A stretch of 64,000 nt of DNA. It comes from Rhinopithecus roxellana. Its lineage: Eukaryota > Chordata > Mammalia > Primates > Cercopithecidae. The stretch spans positions 47,481,530-47,545,529 of the forward strand of contig NC_044560.1 in the NCBI RefSeq assembly GCF_007565055.1, in the 5' to 3' direction. Made by a program: the position numbers and the translations under genes. Positions 28,840 to 41,011 of the stretch are shown piece after piece. Every line of letters begins with the position of its first letter. The first letter of the stretch is position 1. The notes below the pieces were generated by a model, which saw only the letters and a program-made list of their open reading frames with translations, did no database searches and was not told the origin of the DNA.

Positions 28840-30519
28840 CGAGCAAAACTTAGGACTTCCTACAATGAACGATAAATCTTGGAATCTATTGTTGTTGCTG
28901 AGTTAAAACCCACAAGCTAAAAAGTTAAATGGCTCTAGTCATCTCTTACTCTGCAAATTATGCTACTGGCTTTAAAAAATCAAAGGAATTTTTTCATCCA
29001 ACATGGTACAGTCCTCCTCGCTGGTGGCAAGAAACTTTCACTCGGTACCTTGCATCTGATGAAACAGTCACTAGTTAAGGACAGAATGTGGTATTTCCCA
29101 AACTAGGCTGAGGATATACTGAGCCTAACTAAACAAAACACTCAACTTTTGCAGGGTGTCAAACACAAAGGTGTCGATCTGCTGCCAAGAGCCCCTGGTA
29201 GACTGACGTTGAAGATAAAGCGCTGCTGCCTCAGGTGCTCAATGGAAAGTGATGGGAAATTGTTAGATTACGAAATCATGGTGGCCAACAGAGAACGCTG
29301 CCCAAAAAAGAAATTCACTTGAGCAAAGATCAAGCAGAACTGATCTTTAAAGAAATGAGACAGAAGAAATAACTCAAAAGCACCCTGTCATCTCCCCATT
29401 AACTGTTAATAAACATCCTTTCCCTCATTTTGTTGTTGTCGTTAAATACCTAAAAGACAATCATTAGCAACTTAAATTTAGACCTTCATTTCTTTATTTT
29501 ACTAAAAACAATTTATTCACTACTTCCTTGTGGAATAGAGTTTAACACAAACACAAGAACATATGGTACTATATGGAATTAATTCTACAATGACTGATTT
29601 ATAAGAATCAATTCTTAATTAATACCAGGAAATCATTTAGTCTGTAGTTTCAAATTAGGCAATTGCTGAGTCTGCATTTTAAAGTGTCATCCTTTGCAAC
29701 CCTTACTTTCTCATGCTTTGGACTTCCTGGTTCAGTCGTCAGTTCACTGTGCAACTGGAAGAAATCATTCCAGATCCTCAGCCTTCATTTCTTCAAACAG
29801 AAAATAGTTACGTTACTGACATCACAAAGCTCTAGTAATTATTATTAAATAGATGCTGCTTCTCCGGATAACCTGCTATATTCCTCGTCTACCAGACAAT
29901 GAAACCCACTGAAACTCAGAATTAAGATTTCATCAATGCCTGTCTAACTTTGTTTTTCTTCTCTCCTCTCTATTTCTTGCTTTCTCTCTTCTTCTTGGAT
30001 ATTTTTACTGTACCTAAGTTTTTATTTGTCCAAATCATTTTAGAAAGAGCCATTGGGGTTAAATCAATTTAAGAGTAAAATTCATCAAACATATTTTGAG
30101 ATGGCCAGATCAGGTTTTATAGAAAAAAAACTACTATTATGAATTTGGCATGATGCTAATGGAATGCACAAAGAATGGTATGAGTCCAGATTTTTGATGA
30201 AGAAAAACATGTCTTACGGATGTGTGTGTGTGAGTAGTTGACACGATAAAAAATTATAGCACATTATGTAAATGCATATTTAGATCCTTTAAAATGTGCA
30301 TTATTTACTTGAGAGTCAATAAAGGCTTTTCTCAAGTGGTTACAATTTATTGCAGTGCATCCATCTGTATCCATGTTGATGTTAATACAATTTTGTGTAT
30401 TAAAAGACACGACAAAATTGGCTGCTTCTGGCATCTCATACTCTTAGTACCCTAGGCCAGGAGCAGCAGAAAGTGTCAGAAACACTTCACTCCTGATGGA
30501 TCTCACTACTAGTTCAAAC
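28840..30519 (+). other. Intron stretch with no recognised repeat
   Basis: Unique AT-rich sequence; nothing recognisable beyond a short TG run near 30220. Confidence 0.6.
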
Positions 30520-30821
30520 TTTTTTTTTTTTTTTTTTTTTGAGATGGAGTCTCGCTCTGTTTCCCAGCCTGGAGTGCAGTGACCGGATCTCAGCTCACTG
30601 CAAGCTCCGTCTCCCAGGTTTACACCATTCTCCTGCCTCAGCCTCCCGTGTAGCTGGGACTACAGGCGCCCGCCACCTCACCCGGCTAGTTTTTTGTATC
30701 TTTTAGTAGAGATGGGGTTTCATATGTTAGCCAGGATGGTCTCGATCTCCTGACCTCGTGATCCGCCCGTCTCAGCCTCCCAAAGTGCTGGAATTACAGG
30801 CTTGAGCCACCACGCCTGACC
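30520..30821 (-). mobile_element. AluY element of the Old World monkey (AluYR-like) type
   Basis: Inverted, full-length, with target duplication TAGTTCAAACTT on both sides. On the minus strand the segment reads GAGATCCGGTCACTGC, where human AluY has GAGATCGCGCCACTGC. Confidence 0.93.
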
Positions 30822-31237
30822 TAGTTCAAACTTGTTAATTAAAGAGTGGCCAGACTTGTTTAAAACAACTGCTTGGGCTTTTCACAAAGAATACAAATAA
30901 GATGGGAAGGAAGGAAATTTGATCAGGTTTCTCTGGCTGCAGTGGCACTGCCTACACATCCTGAACAAAGTAGCCACAATGAAAGAAACAGAGAGCCAGA
31001 ATTTCCCAACGGTGTAATACTCAGCTGTTTCTTACCAAATGATCATATCACTGCATACTTTAAAAAAAGAAAGCAGGTCAGTCAGGTTGGTTTACTTGTT
31101 CACTCCCCTCCCTACCAGTCCAGCAGCCCACCGGTTCTTGAAAATCCTCTCTTGGTTTTAGTTTGAAGGAGAAAAAGTTAAAAATTCAAACAACTGAAAA
31201 AATACATACACATATTTAACTCAAAAATGCTTCTTCT

Positions 31238-31520
31238 GGCCGGGCGTGGTGGCTCAAGCCTGTAATCCCAGCACTTTGGGAGGCTGAGATGGGCAGATCA
31301 CGAGGTCAGGAGATTGAGACCATCCTGGCTAACACAGTGAAACCCCCTTCTCCACTAAAAAATACAAAAAACTAGCCGGGCGAGGTGGCGGGCGCCTGTA
31401 AGTCCCAGCTACTCGGGAGGCTGAGGCAGGAGAATGGCGTGAACCCGGGAGGCGGAGCTTGCAATGAGCTGAGATCCAGCCAGTGCACTCCAGCCTGGGC
31501 GACAGAGTGAGACTCTGTCT

Positions 31521-31568
<48 letters not shown>
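31238..31568 (+). mobile_element. AluY element of the Old World monkey (AluYR-like) type, long A tail
   Basis: Starts GGCCGGGCGTGG and ends in about 48 A residues. ATGCTTCTTCT flanks both sides. It has GAGATCCAGCCAGTGCACTC and ACTAGCCGGGCGAGGTGGCG, both monkey-type variants. Confidence 0.94.
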
Positions 31569-31570
<2 letters not shown>

Positions 31571-33240
31571 CTTCTTCTGTTAAAAGCAGAATTTATGAAG
31601 ACTGAGAAAGGAGGTCAAGATCATTATTGTATTATTGGATATGTTATGAGACTTCTATAATACCACCAGTGATTCTTGGTGTGAGAGTCCACTATGAGGA
31701 CGAGGTCTTGTAGACACATACAGTGCTCTTAAGAGGAGTCAGAACTAGTTAGAACATCTAAGTGTGGGCCATATGAAATAAGATGGTATCAGGGAGCTGT
31801 GTCCAGACAAGCTTGGAATCTTGCATTTTTCTGCTTTTATAAGTCTCAGGGAAGAAAAAGAGATAGAAGAAAGTAATCTCTTAGTATTTCCAGTAGTTTT
31901 TCTCAAGCTCAACCTCCAAGAACTCTAATAACCCTCACACATTTTTCCTCAAACCAAAATTTTATGGGTTGAAATATGTTCTTCTGTATTACAACCCTGA
32001 CATTGCCTTAATTGCTTTATTCCTTGTCCATGAACCGTTGCAGATTCTCACACACTGGACAGAGACTTGGATTCTTTTCACGTTAGCTTTTGCTTTCTGG
32101 CATCAGCCTTTAAATCCCAGTCTCTCTTCTATGGGAGGCTCCAAAGAAAAGCTGTCAAGAGAGCAACACAAACAATAAAATCTAATCCTCCTTCAGGTGC
32201 AGTGTGGTCTTAAGGCAGTGTTATATACAGGCTTCTTCCCTCACAAGAGCGAAGAATCGCTCCTGAGCCCTGGCATCTGCAAAACTTCACAGTCTTAGTG
32301 TTAATCAATACAAAGGCAGTGGCAACAGGTGAGATTCCAAACACTTTTTCTCTGTTAGCGCCATTATAAGAAAAACCTTCTTCTCTGTCTTCAGAAGTAA
32401 GATGTTCTTTAGATGAAAGTCACTATTTCCATAGAGTAAGGGTGGCATTAAGAACCCTTGACTACTCATAATTAGAAGTAAAAATTTGTAATAAGGCATA
32501 GCCTCAAAAGGAAAAGAAAATCGAAGAAAAATATCCCACTTAAAAAACAAAAGAAGCTTTCCATAAGGGCAAATAGAACTTAAAAATGGCTTGGATTGTC
32601 AACTACTATGTATCTTGCTTCTTCAGAAATTGAAAACCACATTACACAACACCATTATACCCTACCTAAAGCTGAGAAATCTATCTTAATGGTCCATAGC
32701 CCTAATTTATAAATCATGCATGAATCAGGCCTGCCATTTATGAAAGCTGAGAAGTTTGGAGTCATGGGATTTATTTTAACAGAGACACAAGGAAAGAAGG
32801 ATTGACAATGGTTTTCAAACCTTTAAGAGGTGATGCCTTTTCTAAATAACAAAGCTTTTGACTCAAGGTGAGCCAAGGTTTTTGAAAACATTTGGTACAT
32901 ATCTTTTAACATCATGAACATGTACGTGAAAGGACCCGGATATGTCAATTGAGAGAAATATATGACATTACTTGATAGCTTGCAAAACACCAGTGTTTTG
33001 TATTACTACTACCAGACAAAGTAACTTTATGACACGGTTAGTTTCCAAGATGGTTGATAGAGTCTATTTCATTTGAATTGAGGGGATCTTCTAAGAGATC
33101 AAATTCTAATGTCTTTTGGAAAAACAGAAAGAAAAAGAAAGGCCCACACAAGAAAATGAAAGATCCAAGTCTTTTAAAATTTTTATGTAGATCAATTTTA
33201 GCTACTTCAAGACCTTTGTTGCTCAAGGCCCTGGCTAGGC
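31569..33240 (+). other. Intron stretch with no recognised repeat
   Basis: Unique sequence; no gene or element is supported. Confidence 0.6.
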
Positions 33241-33430
33241 CAGGAGTTGGCAAATATTTTCTGTAAAGACCAGATACTAAATAGTTTAGACTTTGCAGGC
33301 TATATGGTCTCTGTTGTAACTGCTCAACTCTGCTGCTACAGTGCAGAAGCAGTCATAGACATTACATAAACAAGTGAGTGTGGCTGTGTTCCAATAAAAC
33401 TTTATTTTCAAATACAGGCAAAGGGCTATT
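33241..33430 (+). mobile_element. hAT-Charlie-type non-autonomous DNA transposon
   Basis: Starts CAGGAGTTGGCAAATATTTT and contains GACTTTGCAGGCTATATGGT, TGTGGCTGTGTTCCAATAAA and ACTTTATTTTCAAATACAGG, a very common mammalian MER element. The right end is diverged. I do not assign the family name. Confidence 0.75.
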
Positions 33431-33644
33431 GGAGCTGTGGGTCCAGGCATAGTTTTCCAGATCCACAAAATTTCTGTTCACTCTCCAAGCACCTGCCGTG
33501 CTCTGTGAGTCGACACCCGACAATCACTACTACTTCCACCTCAGCTTTCTGAAGCTTTCCAAAGCAATCTGGTCGCTTCTGATCTCTCATTAGCTCTCCA
33601 TGGTAGCCTTTTGATTGTCTGTCTTCACCATTACTTAACATGCC

Positions 33645-33850
33645 TTGGTCTTTGGAGTCAGATAGACATGAGTTTAAATTCTAAGCTCTATCACTTACGA
33701 GCTATACTTCAGTTGCTGAGCTTCTCTATAACTCAGATTTGGCATCTGTATAATGGGGCTAATAATACTTCACAGAGCTGTTGTGAAGATTAAATGAGAC
33801 AATGTATATAAGGCACATGGCACAGTTTCTCAACATACAATTAAGTGATC
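33645..33850 (+). mobile_element. MIR SINE
   Basis: Contains GGTCTTTGGAGTCAGATAGA, AGTTTAAATTCTAAGCTCTA, GCATCTGTATAATGGGGCTA and GTTGTGAAGATTAAATGAGA in order, nearly full length. Confidence 0.85.
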
Positions 33851-34403
33851 ATTAGCTTCTTTTATTAGTATGATAGTACTATCATAGACAAGAATGGGAT
33901 AGGCAATGAATAAACTGAAATTTGCTCCTGTGTGCTAGGACCTGTTCTGATTGTAGAATACATGAAAGAAAGGAGTGGTGGAACAAGAGGTACTTGTTGC
34001 TTGCTTGTCTCTTGGACAAAAAACTACATAAATTTTGATAAAATAGTATATACTATCAGTATGAATATGACATGAGGGCCTTGAAAATAATTCCACAAAC
34101 AACAAAATGAAAAGTAAAAGCAACAATACCAGTAGCAACAATCTTGACCTAATAATCATAGATACCATAGATATCTAAGTAAAGATAAAAGCTCTTTAAA
34201 GACCTAGACCGATAAAGAGTCTTTGCTGACCAAATATACTGTGAATCCCCGCCTTTACTGAAAATTTCAGACTGTGAGACTTAACCCAGAAGCTTAGAAC
34301 TATGGGGCCATCGCCGTCCAGATGCTATTTTTTACTTAGACCTACAATCTTTGAGTGTCCACACTGACCTCCCTCTTCACCATGTAGGCCCCTGCCAACC
34401 AGG

Positions 34404-34707
34404 CATTATTATTATTATTATTATTTTTGGAGACAGAGTTTCACTCTGTGACCTAGGATGGAGTGCAGTGGCGCAATCTCAGGTCACTGCAACCTCTGCC
34501 TTCCGGGTTCAAGTAATTCTCCTGCCTCAGCCTCCCGAGTAGCTGGGACTACAGGTGCCCACCACCACGCCCAGCTAATTTTTGTATTTTTTTAGTAGAG
34601 ACGGGGTTTCACCATGTTGCCCAGCGTTGTCTTGAACTCCTGAGCTCAGGCAATACTTTGGCCTCCCCAAGTGCTAGGATTACAGGCATGAGCCACTGTG
34701 CCTGGCC
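34404..34707 (-). mobile_element. AluS-type element
   Basis: Inverted, with an ATT-rich tail remnant at left, ending GCCACTGTGCCTGGCC. CCAGGCA is a possible short flanking duplication. Confidence 0.95.
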
Positions 34708-34866
34708 CCAGGCACATTTCTCAGCACACCACATTCTAAGCATGGCCTCCCAAAACATGGAAATAGTGGAAATCTCTATCATTTCCCTTGAAAGTCCCAC
34801 CATTTTAGTTATTGGGAGTTTGCTTATCAGAAATCTAATACATATTGACTACTAGAAACACTTTTT

Positions 34867-35200
34867 GGCTGGGTGTGATGGCTCACACCTGTAACCCCAG
34901 CTACTCAGAAGGCTGAGACAGGAGAATCACTGGAGCCCAGGAGTTTGAGACCACCCTGTGCAATACAGTGAGATCTCATCTCTACACAAAATTCAAAAAT
35001 GTAGCCAGGTGTGGTGGCAGGTGCTTGTAATCCCAGCTACTTGGAGGCTGAGGCGGAAGGATTGCTTAAGCCCAGGAGTTTGAGGCTGCAGTGAGCCATG
35101 ATCATACCACTGCACTCTAGCCTGGGTGACAGAGCAACACCCCGTATCTAAAACAAAACAAAAACAAAAAACAAACAAAAAACAGTAACAAAAACAAATG
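34867..35200 (+). mobile_element. AluJ-type element
   Basis: Starts GGCTGGGTGTGATGGC and ends in a long (AAAAC)n-like tail. The usual CACTTTGG segment is replaced by CTACTCAGAAGG near the head. It lies 160 bases from an inverted Alu. Confidence 0.93.
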
Positions 35201-36310
35201 CTTTTCAGAAGATCTAGGACCTTTTCTTGGAAAATGTTCAGATTAGATAAAGGGACTTGGGTTTTAACTTAGTTTCTGCTGCTACCTGGCATATTATAAA
35301 TGTGGGTGGCTTCTCTTTCCCTCGGTCTCTCTTCTCACAATAAGCAGTTTGAACTGAATACTCTCTGAAGCTCATCTAGTTTAAGCCCTAGTGGATGTAT
35401 AGAATTCAGTCTCTGAGATTACATTTACAAATAGTACAACTGATCCATTAAATAAAATTAAAATCTAAAAATCTGAAATAAGGAAGCCTTTTAAAAGAAA
35501 TTATTTTAAAAATGTTTATGAGATATTAAGTTATACGGTATATCTAGACTCAGTCTTTAAGATACTTTGCCTTTGGGGAGACTGTAATATTTAGAGTTTA
35601 AAAAACCCTGAGTGTGCTACTTTAAGCTCTGTGAAATAGAGCCCCAGCCTTTGTCCTGAGAGGGCCTCTTTGAATCAAAATTGACCATATTCTCACACTA
35701 ATTGCCTAAGCTTCCATGATGGCTGATGTGAAATGTGTTCAAACGCCACGCAACAGCTGTGATTATTGGAAATATTTAGAGTGATGGTTTAATAGGCAAA
35801 GTTGACAAGAATCCAGTTCCATGAAGGGAACTTGAACTTTTACGTAACATGTAAGCGATACTACTGTGAGACTAAATGAAGAATGAAAAACAAATCAAAA
35901 CAATTACTTGAGAAGAAAACTAACCACCATAGATTGAATGATTCCAGAGATTAACATAAAAAGGGAGGGAATCATCCAATGACCCGTTGGAAGTGAAATG
36001 GAATTACAAACTGCAGTCCTGTGAAAGAGGACTTCAAAAAACAAGATCCGGGCAGATGCTTCTTGGATAATGACCAAGTGCTGGATCTAGGCTGTTGCAA
36101 GTCTTTCCCTGCATTAAAAACAAAATAAAACAACAACAAAAAAACAAAACACACACACACAGGAAATAAGCAGACAAAAAAAGCAAATCTCATAACGAAC
36201 ATAAAGCCATGGGTTATTTTGCAGCATTTCTCTCCACCAAATTGTCAGATTTATACTGAAATGGAAGCCTCTATTTCTGTGCAACATGATTACTAAAGCA
36301 TAGACTACTT

Positions 36311-36346
36311 TTCTCTCTCTCTCTCTCTTTCTCTCCTTCTCTCTCT
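36311..36346 (+). repeat. (CT)n microsatellite
   Basis: A mostly pure TC run abutting the poly-T end of an inverted Alu; it probably arose from that Alu's tail. Confidence 0.9.
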
Positions 36347-36624
36347 GAGACAGGGTTTTGCTCTCACCCAGGTTGGAGGGCAGTGATGCAATCTAGGTTC
36401 ACTGCAACCTCTGCTTTCCGGGCTCAAGCAATCCTCCCACCTCAGCCTCCCAAGTGGCTGAGACTACAAGCATGTGCCACCATGCCCGGCTAACTTTTAT
36501 ATTTTTAGTAGAGATGGGGTTTCATTGTCGCCCAGGCAGGTTGCAAACTCCTGAACTGAAACGATCCACCTGCCGTGGTCTCTCAACATGTTGGGATTAC
36601 AGGTGTGAGCCACTGCTACCAGCC
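36347..36624 (-). mobile_element. AluS-type element (tail replaced by CT repeat)
   Basis: Inverted from GAGACAGGGTTTTGCTCTCA to CCACTGCTACCAGCC, moderately diverged. Confidence 0.93.
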
Positions 36625-36739
36625 AAACACTACTTTCAAGGCATCCTCCTGAACTCGAAGTATCTTCCTGAATTCATCCCATAGGATTTGAGGATTAATC
36701 CTACTGTGGGTAGATTTCACAGAAGGCATGGAATAAGCA

Positions 36740-36930
36740 ACAGAATAATCAGTCTAGTGATTAAAGTCAGGGGACCAAGTTTTCATTCCAGCTTGGGTAT
36801 TGACTAGCAAGATGCCAGCCTCCTATATTCCTTAGTTTCCTCTACTACAAAATGACCTTGACTCTTCTGGCTTTAAAATCATTCACTCCCTGTGTTAACC
36901 TGGGTAAAGTTATTTAACATTTCCAAACCT
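36740..36930 (+). mobile_element. MIR fragment
   Basis: Contains CAGTCTAGTGATTAAAGTCA, AAGTTTTCATTCCAGCTTGG and CCTTAGTTTCCTCTACTACA. Confidence 0.55.
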
Positions 36931-36978
36931 ACATTTTCTTATCTTTAAGTTTCTTATCGTTAAATAGTAGCAGCAATT

Positions 36979-37278
36979 GGTCAGGCATGGTGGCTCACGC
37001 CTGTAATCCCAGCACTTTGGGAGGCTGAGGTGGGCAGATCACAAGGTCAGGAGTTTGAGACCAGCCTGGTCAACGTGGTGAAACCTCATCTCTACTAAAA
37101 ATACAAAAAATTAGCTGGGCGTGGTGGCGTGTACCTGTAGTCCCAGATACTCAAGAGGCTGAGGTAGAAGAATCACTTGAACCTGGAAGGCAGAGGTTGC
37201 AGTGAGCCAAGATCGTGCCACTGCACTCCAGCCTGGGCAACAGAGCAAGACTGTGTCTTGGAAAAAAAAAAAGAAAGA
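36979..37278 (+). mobile_element. AluS-type element
   Basis: Starts GGTCAGGCATGGTGGCTCAC and ends GAAAAAAAAAAAG. AGCAGCAATT flanks both sides. Confidence 0.95.
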
Positions 37279-37319
37279 ATAGCAGCAATTTAAAAGGCTT
37301 TTCTGAGGATTAGAATTAA

Positions 37320-37395
37320 TGTACACAGGTACCTCATTCAATAAATGTGTTGAGAATCTACTATGTGCCAAACAGTAGGCTAGACTCTGGGTTAT
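37320..37395 (-). mobile_element. L2 3' end fragment, antisense
   Basis: Short: CATTCAATAAATGTGTTGAG and CTACTATGTGCCAAACAGT. Confidence 0.5.
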
Positions 37396-38079
37396 TTAAT
37401 ATTCTTAGGATTGTTTTTAGAATAAATTGAGATACATGAAAAGTAGTCTGGATTATACAGTGCAATGAGGCAACACCAAATAACTGAGAATCAAGAGCCG
37501 AACTGTTTTCAAGTTACCCTGGGGGTCTACTGCATGAACAAATAGGCCTGGGTTTTTCTTGTGCTCTGCAAATGCTAACTGCAGGAACAAGCCACAGCTA
37601 GTGAGTAAGCTGAGCCCATTGGCCAGTGCTCAGGCCAGCTTTGCTGTTATCTCCTGCAGTGGGTAGCTATTATTTTTGCCTGCCCAGCAGTTCTTCACCC
37701 CTTCTTCTGGAAACAGAGCTCTAATGTTTCTTTGGGGAACTCTCTGTCCCTCAGCCTCAGCCTATGTGGTTAGGGTGGACTTGACTTAACCTGCTGACTC
37801 CACGGGTGGACAGGGAAGCCGGGTCACACCAATGAGGCACTCCGTTGTCTTTTAAACATAAGGGTTGTTTTAAAAGTGAGCAAATGACCCAAACCTGGAT
37901 AATCAGAATCATAAGCATCTAGGAGTAGGCCCTTCCCTAGATCTATTGTTGAAAAACTGCTCTTTTTTCTCTTGGGATTATTAAATTGGTGGAAATTAAG
38001 CCTGGAGCTGCTCACACTATCTGGGCCACAGTCTGAGGATATTTAGTCTAAGAATAGAGCTCATACACAGAACAGCAGA
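37396..38079 (+). other. Intron stretch with no recognised repeat
   Basis: Unique sequence; no gene or element is supported. Confidence 0.6.
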
Positions 38080-38185
38080 CCTGGGGGGGGGTGGGGTAGG
38101 GGAGGGGAGAGAGGGGGAAAAAGGGGAGAGAGAGGGAGAGAGAGTGAGAGCAAGAGAGCGAGAGCAAGAGAGCGAGAGCAAGAGC
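38080..38185 (+). repeat. Purine-only G/A tract and (AGAGCAAGAGAGCG)n minisatellite
   Basis: A G-rich polypurine stretch (runs of 9, 4, 4, 4, 5, 4 G) followed by GAGAGN-type repeats. It ends in about 2.5 copies of a 14-base unit, GAGCAAGAGAGCGA. Confidence 0.9.
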
Positions 38186-38639
38186 TTTCTGAAGGTAGCA
38201 TCTGAACACCTGACTCCATCTCTACCCGAAGCCATATACCCCTGGACTTTTCAGTTACATACACTAATCCATTATTTGCTTTTGGGGGAGTAGAGGAATG
38301 GCAAAGCAATTTGGTTGGGATTCTTTCATTTGTAAGAATCTTTCACTAGAACGAATATGTGTTAACATATCTACCGTTCATTACCTGGTACGTGACAATT
38401 CAACAACTCTTATTATGCTACTCAGGAATTTGGAGATTCAGAAAGATCTAGACATATCCCTCAGGGACACCAAAGTTTTAAAAATTCATATTTCATACCA
38501 ACAAAGAGGACCCTTACATCCTGACATAAGTGCATCCAAATCTCCACAAATATTTCAAACAGCTTGCTATAGTATTCCTCCACCTTCTTTAATTCCCTGC
38601 ATATTCATCTCATCACAGGTGTAATCATTTGTCTAATAT

Positions 38640-38745
38640 CTGTCTGCTCTGCTAGATTGGAAGAGCAGGACTGGCTGGTCTAGCTCGTTCATTAGGGCCC
38701 AGCACAGTGCTTGGCAGATAGTAAGTGCCCAATAATTATTTGCCA
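38640..38745 (+). mobile_element. L2 3' end fragment
   Basis: Contains GGCCCAGCACAGTGCTTGGC AGATAGTAAGTGCCCAATAA, typical of L2. Confidence 0.6.
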
Positions 38746-39139
38746 AATTGACTCTTACAAACAACGGATTCTTGAAAACAACAAAGGTGCATATCCCTTT
38801 AGGAAGAGCCATGCCTGAATGAAGGCAGATCAGAGCAAAGCCTAGATCATGGCTAAGGGGCTACCCCTTATGCGAGAGGGGCTGCTCGCTCCACTGGAAA
38901 GGTTCTCCCGTGGCTCCAAGTGTACAAGAGCAATGGGATGGGGTAACTGGGCTTGCTCACGTCCCCGAGACCACATCTCCTCTAGGCAAACGTGGCTTCT
39001 CCCCGAGAGGGGGAACACATTCTTCTTTCTGGACCAACAGGAGCAGGTAGAGAGAACTGGGATGGGGAGTGAGGAATGAAAGAATCATCGCAAGAGAACC
39101 ACATACAAAAACAAAGAGCAATATGGGGATGGGGGAATC

Positions 39140-39360
39140 TGAGAGATAATGAACATGTATGTATTGGATGCCTAATGTATACCAAGCTCTTTCCATGTGT
39201 CATCTCACTTCCCCTCCCAGAAAGCCTTTCCAATTTGGGAGAGGTGGGAAAACAAAGACCAGCAGAGAATAAGTGACTTGGAGAAGCTGACACAGACCCC
39301 AAGTGGCCGTCCAGGATCTGAATTCTATTCTGGCTGACTCCAAAGCCCATGCTCTTTTCA
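39140..39360 (-). mobile_element. MIR SINE, antisense
   Basis: Contains AGAATAAGTGACTTGGAGAA, CCAGGATCTGAATTCTATTC and GGCTGACTCCAAAGCCCATG, the inverted MIR core. Confidence 0.7.
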
Positions 39361-39419
39361 TTGCCCTCTGCTGCTCCCATTTATTTTTCAGAGGTCAAAA
39401 GATTTATTTGCTTTCAGAT

Positions 39420-39444
39420 TTTTTTTTTTTTTTTTTTTTTTTTT
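39420..39444 (+). repeat. Poly-T tract, 25 bases
   Basis: T run between GCTTTCAGA and GCTCATAGACC; no element body was recognised. Confidence 0.9.
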
Positions 39445-39916
39445 GCTCATAGACCCCTTATTATTGTAATAGCTGGCAATTCTGATGATCCTCAGATGTG
39501 TTTTGTGCATCAGAAAAAGGAGTTTTTTCAGGGGGAAAAAGCAGCTACCATTTGATATGAAGAAATGGCAAATGTAAATTTACTGCCAAAACATGAAGTT
39601 TAAAAGACATTCCATACGTGCGGGTGATCAAATATGCTAGTTTCAATAACACAAAGGATGCAGCCTGGAATGGGTGACTCTTAGTGATACTGCAAGCACA
39701 TTAATAGGGCCATACATTCCCATTTCGAGTATCAGCACTCACCCCTCCTTTCCTACATGGATGATAAGCTGATACTCCATAAACACTGTTAAAGTTACAG
39801 TCCCATGCTATAGTACTTCACTTAACCTTAACATGATTTATGATTCTGTCAATAGGGGAGGTTGAAAACCCTGCACTGAAGCTTCAATGTGAGCTTCAGA
39901 TTTAAAACAGTAATCG

Positions 39917-39961
39917 GGTATGTGTGTGCGTGTGTGTGTGTGTGAGAAGAGAGAGAGAGAG
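39917..39961 (+). repeat. (GT)n followed by (GA)n microsatellite
   Basis: A GTGTGTGCGTGTGTGTGTGT run gives way to GAGAAGAGAGAGAGAGAGG. Confidence 0.92.
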
Positions 39962-40212
39962 GCAGAAGAAACCATTCCACATAAAGAGGAGATACAAGTT
40001 CAATCTTGAATTTTTTATTCTATGCTGAAAAAAGAAAATAAATGATGAGTCTAAACAGGGAATCAACTTTGGATTAAGCTAAACCAGAAAGAACGGGGCT
40101 TATCTGATTATGCGAGGTACAGTTGAAGCCCACGATACCAGGAAGTCTTAAAATGAGGGGGTTTCTAAGAAACCTTGCTCAGAACCACTGCCTTCACTAT
40201 GTATGGATATGT

Positions 40213-40275
40213 GGGTCTATGCCTGTGTGTGCCTGTGCGCACGCATGCACCCGTGAGGCACACAGGCCTGCGTGT
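40213..40275 (+). repeat. Alternating purine-pyrimidine stretch with short inverted arms
   Basis: GCCTGTGTG (40221-40229) and CACACAGGC (40259-40267) are exact 9-base inverted arms around a run of alternating TG/CG/CA that includes TGCGCA and GCATGC. Confidence 0.8.
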
Positions 40276-40429
40276 GATTGAGAGGGACAGAGAGAAAGGG
40301 GCAAAGGAATTCCAAGGGAAAGCAGCTTCCTTTGTGAAGATGAGTTTAAATCCAGGTCCCCTGGGCTAATCACCCTATTCTCTTCAGCACTCACCCTGGA
40401 GGCCCTTTGCCTCTTTAAGAGATTAAGGA

Positions 40430-40830
40430 GCCAAGTGGTCTCACTGCTCTAACCTGTCCTCCCAGGGACAACATATTAACATGATTCCACTACGGAAGAG
40501 CTCTCTTTAGAAGTTTGCTGCAGGGATGACAAATTAACCCAGCAGGGTGTCCCACACATCTATCACAGTACAAATTATTAGTGTAATAGAGCTTTTAGTT
40601 GTGCATTTATCTAGTAATTATTGAACGTTACACAAACCCAAGCTGAGCAGCCATGGCCCTTTATGAGGGTGGCTCAGTGGGTGGCCTTACAGTTAATTTA
40701 GGATAGTTCTCCACTAGGCAGTTCACTTGCAGACAAATTAGCTAAACAGCCTTCTCCTTTAAATATTTTCCATGTCACAGTGAAACTCTTTACAATACAA
40801 TAAAGGTACAGTTTTAATTACACGCTTCCT
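40430..40830 (+). other. Repeat-free stretch, candidate conserved non-coding element
   Basis: AT-rich, not derived from recognised repeats. It is dense in TAATTA/TAATT-type homeodomain-like words (near 40615, 40695, 40818). Conservation is inferred from composition only. Confidence 0.3.
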
Positions 40831-40964
40831 GACTTTTGTTTAGTTGTAGTTTTAAAACATTTGTTGGCACTCTTTTTTCCTTTGGCTGGGCAGTAATAGC
40901 TGCTTCTAAGTATCTGGCTAATGAATTTAATAATTTCCTGAACTGGGACTTAAAGGACCTTTGC

Positions 40965-40965
40965 A

Positions 40966-41003
<38 letters not shown>

Positions 41004-41011
41004 AAGAAAAA
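40965..41011 (+). repeat. A-rich (AAAAG)n-like tract
   Basis: A long A run broken by single G residues, followed by CTGCTTTTCTTC; no element body was recognised. Confidence 0.85.
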
